Shown here: positions 6,991 through 8,154 of the stretch, piece after piece
Layout: the number at the start of each line of letters is the position of its first letter
Numbering within the stretch: position 1 is the first letter of the stretch
Assembly: GCA_021809235.1 (NCBI GenBank)
Contig: JAKBAG010000141.1
Location: forward strand, 1-8,154
DNA: 8,154 bases
Origin: Acidobacteriota bacterium
GTDB taxonomy: Bacteria > Acidobacteriota > Terriglobia > Terriglobales > Acidobacteriaceae
Direction of reading: 5' to 3'
Notes under the pieces: model-generated
Databases searched by the model: none
What the model saw: only the letters and a program-made list of their open reading frames with translations
What the model was told of the DNA's origin: nothing
Made by a program: the position numbers and the translations under genes

Positions 6991-8033
6991 GCGTACAGAC
7001 AGCAGTGATGGGCGTAAGTGGGTATACCGGGGCCGAACTGATCCGGCTGCTGAGTCGGCATCCGCGGCTGCAGCGTACGCCACCAATCCTGATGGCGCGT
7101 GCCGAAAGCGCCGGGGGCATGATAGGCGCACTGCATCCGGCAATGGACGATGCGCTGGGCACCGGACGGCTGCCGGTGGAACCGTTCGATTGGCATACGC
7201 TGGCCACGCGCGGCGTGCAAGTGCTGTTTCTAGCGACGCCGCATGAAAGCTCCCGCGATCTGGCTCCGGAAGCGATGGAGCGCGGACTGCGCGTGATTGA
7301 CCTGAGCGGCGCATGGCGACTGGAGAAGGATGGCAATCGCGCCGTCTATGGCTTCCGGGACGAGGATCCGGTGCGCATGGACGCGGCTCAAAGGGCGGCC
7401 GTGTATGGCATGCCGGAGCTGCATCGGGCGGAGATTCGCAGGGCGCAGCTTGTGGCCAATCCTGGCTGCTATGCGACGGCTGCAATTCTTGCAATGAAGC
7501 CCCTGCTGGCGGCTGGCGTGGTGGACCGCGAATGTGGGTTGATCTGCGATGCGAAAAGTGGCGTGAGCGGAGCGGGTAAGACGCCGACAGCGACGACGCA
7601 CTTCATGCACGCTGGGGAGAATCTCTCTGCGTATGGACTGTTTACCCATAGGCACGTGGGCGAACTGCTGGAGCAGCTGGACGTGGAGCGCGAGGCAATG
7701 ACGTTTACACCGCATCTGCTGCCGATCACGCGCGGAATCTTGGCGACAAGCTATCTGCGGCTGGAAAAGCCGATGACGCAGCAGCAAGTGGATGCGATTT
7801 TTGCAGACTTCTACGCGGGCAGCCCAATGGTGCGGCTGCGGGAGGCATCACTGCCAGAGATCCAGCATGTGGTGCGGACAAACTACTGCGATATCGGATG
7901 GAAGGTTTCCACCGAAGGCCGTCGTGTAGTGGTAGTCAGCTGCCTGGACAACCTGCTGAAGGGTGCGTCAGGACAGGCGGTGCAGAACCTGAACGTGATG
8001 ATGGGCTGGGGCGAAGCGGAGGGACTGGCATGA
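6987..8033 (+). CDS. argC: N-acetyl-gamma-glutamyl-phosphate reductase
   Basis: ArgC carries out the third step of ornithine/arginine synthesis: NADPH-dependent reduction of N-acetylglutamyl 5-phosphate to N-acetylglutamate 5-semialdehyde, in the cytoplasm. The 348-residue protein is full length for the type 1 family. It opens with a Rossmann nucleotide-binding segment, VMGVSGYTGAELIRLL (7-22). The catalytic cysteine is Cys161 in NPGCYAT (158-164). Other family segments are CDAKSGVSGAGKTP (187-200), the His-containing THRHVGEL (220-227), FTPHLLPITRGILAT (240-254), TNYCDIGW (298-305) and the C-terminal NLLKGASGQAVQNLN (322-336). The ATG at 6987 forms an ATGA junction with the argR stop. Upstream GGAAGG abuts the ATG and AGAGG lies 11 bases away, so reinitiation by ribosomes finishing argR is plausible. 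The frame is open back to a TTG at 6927, but that would add 20 residues before the Rossmann strand and overlap argR, so it was not used. Confidence 0.96.
   Translation: MSVQTAVMGVSGYTGAELIRLLSRHPRLQRTPPILMARAESAGGMIGALHPAMDDALGTGRLPVEPFDWHTLATRGVQVLFLATPHESSRDLAPEAMERGLRVIDLSGAWRLEKDGNRAVYGFRDEDPVRMDAAQRAAVYGMPELHRAEIRRAQLVANPGCYATAAILAMKPLLAAGVVDRECGLICDAKSGVSGAGKTPTATTHFMHAGENLSAYGLFTHRHVGELLEQLDVEREAMTFTPHLLPITRGILATSYLRLEKPMTQQQVDAIFADFYAGSPMVRLREASLPEIQHVVRTNYCDIGWKVSTEGRRVVVVSCLDNLLKGASGQAVQNLNVMMGWGEAEGLA
8018..8023 (+). promoter_or_regulatory. Strong Shine-Dalgarno site of argB
   Basis: GGAGGG sits inside the last codons of argC with a 6-base spacer to the ATG at 8030. It fixes that ATG, which overlaps the argC stop as ATGA, as the argB start. 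It is the clearest ribosome site in the window. Confidence 0.8.
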
Positions 8034-8154
8034 GATTTGTGGTCAAGCTTGGCGGCGCAGGTCTGGTGGATCCAGTACTGATGCTGCAGAGCGTGAAGGC
8101 AATTGCACAGCTGGCAGAGAGTGGTCATCAGGTGGCCGTGGTGCATGGCGGCGG
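8030..8154 (+). CDS. argB: N-acetylglutamate kinase, N-terminal part
   Basis: ArgB phosphorylates N-acetylglutamate with ATP, the second step of ornithine synthesis, producing the substrate of ArgC. Only 41 complete codons lie in the window; the family is about 250-300 residues. The visible part has the first beta-strand and glycine loop of the amino acid kinase fold, FVVKLGGAGL (3-12), with the ATP-contacting Lys6 and Gly8-Gly9, then a helix and the second strand HQVAVVHGG (33-41), which continues to a third Gly at the edge. The strand-1 start at residue 2 means it lacks the N-terminal helix of hexameric, arginine-inhibited kinases and so resembles the short, E. coli-like form. If so, control would fall mainly on ArgR. 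Other amino acid kinases share these motifs, but the argC-argB coupling makes argB by far the best call. Confidence 0.88.
   Translation, partial: MRFVVKLGGAGLVDPVLMLQSVKAIAQLAESGHQVAVVHGG

Noticed and set aside
7750..8000. Possible frameshift or premature end in argC
   Set aside because: Translation stays in frame to the family's C-terminal NLLKGASGQAVQNLN segment and stops at the expected place overlapping argB.

Overview
The window looks like a chromosomal segment of a Gram-negative, soil-type bacterium with moderately high G+C, most likely an acidobacterium of the Terriglobus/Granulicella/Edaphobacter kind. That assignment is inference. It rests on the style of the secreted BON-domain protein (Gln/Pro-rich linker, glycine zipper, Tyr-Pro-Gly tail) and on argR heading an argCB run. 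No marker gene fixes the taxon.

Layout. From 6535 to the right edge the plus strand carries the start of an arginine operon: argR (repressor), argC (N-acetyl-gamma-glutamyl-phosphate reductase) and the first 41 codons of argB (N-acetylglutamate kinase). argR/argC and argC/argB each share a 4-base ATGA junction. To the left, on the minus strand, lies a very long gltB (glutamate synthase large subunit, start about 6293, stop at 1818) ending in a good intrinsic terminator (1742-1781). It is followed by a secreted BON/glycine-zipper protein (266-1552) and the 5' part of a small glutaredoxin-like protein (1-185, cut by the window edge). Together with the intergenic stretches this accounts for the whole window. 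I see no tRNA, rRNA, CRISPR array, insertion sequence or phage gene.

How the parts work together. gltB makes glutamate, and ArgC and ArgB act on its N-acetylated form on the way to ornithine and arginine. The gltB-argR gap (6294-6534) is the most informative part. It holds two adjacent ARG-box-like 18-mers (16/18 and 14/18 matches to the E. coli consensus as I recall it) separated by 2 bp, lying directly on two oppositely directed promoter-like sequences that share the same 36 bp. The simplest reading is that ArgR represses its own operon from this operator and, by position, could also control gltB, tying glutamate supply to arginine status. The boxes are seen directly; regulation of gltB is inference.

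The window is otherwise mostly conventional. I did not find a clearly new system. The points worth checking are the shared operator/bidirectional promoter, the structured gltB leader with an uncertain start codon, the absence of gltD beside gltB, and the unusual domain make-up of the secreted protein.
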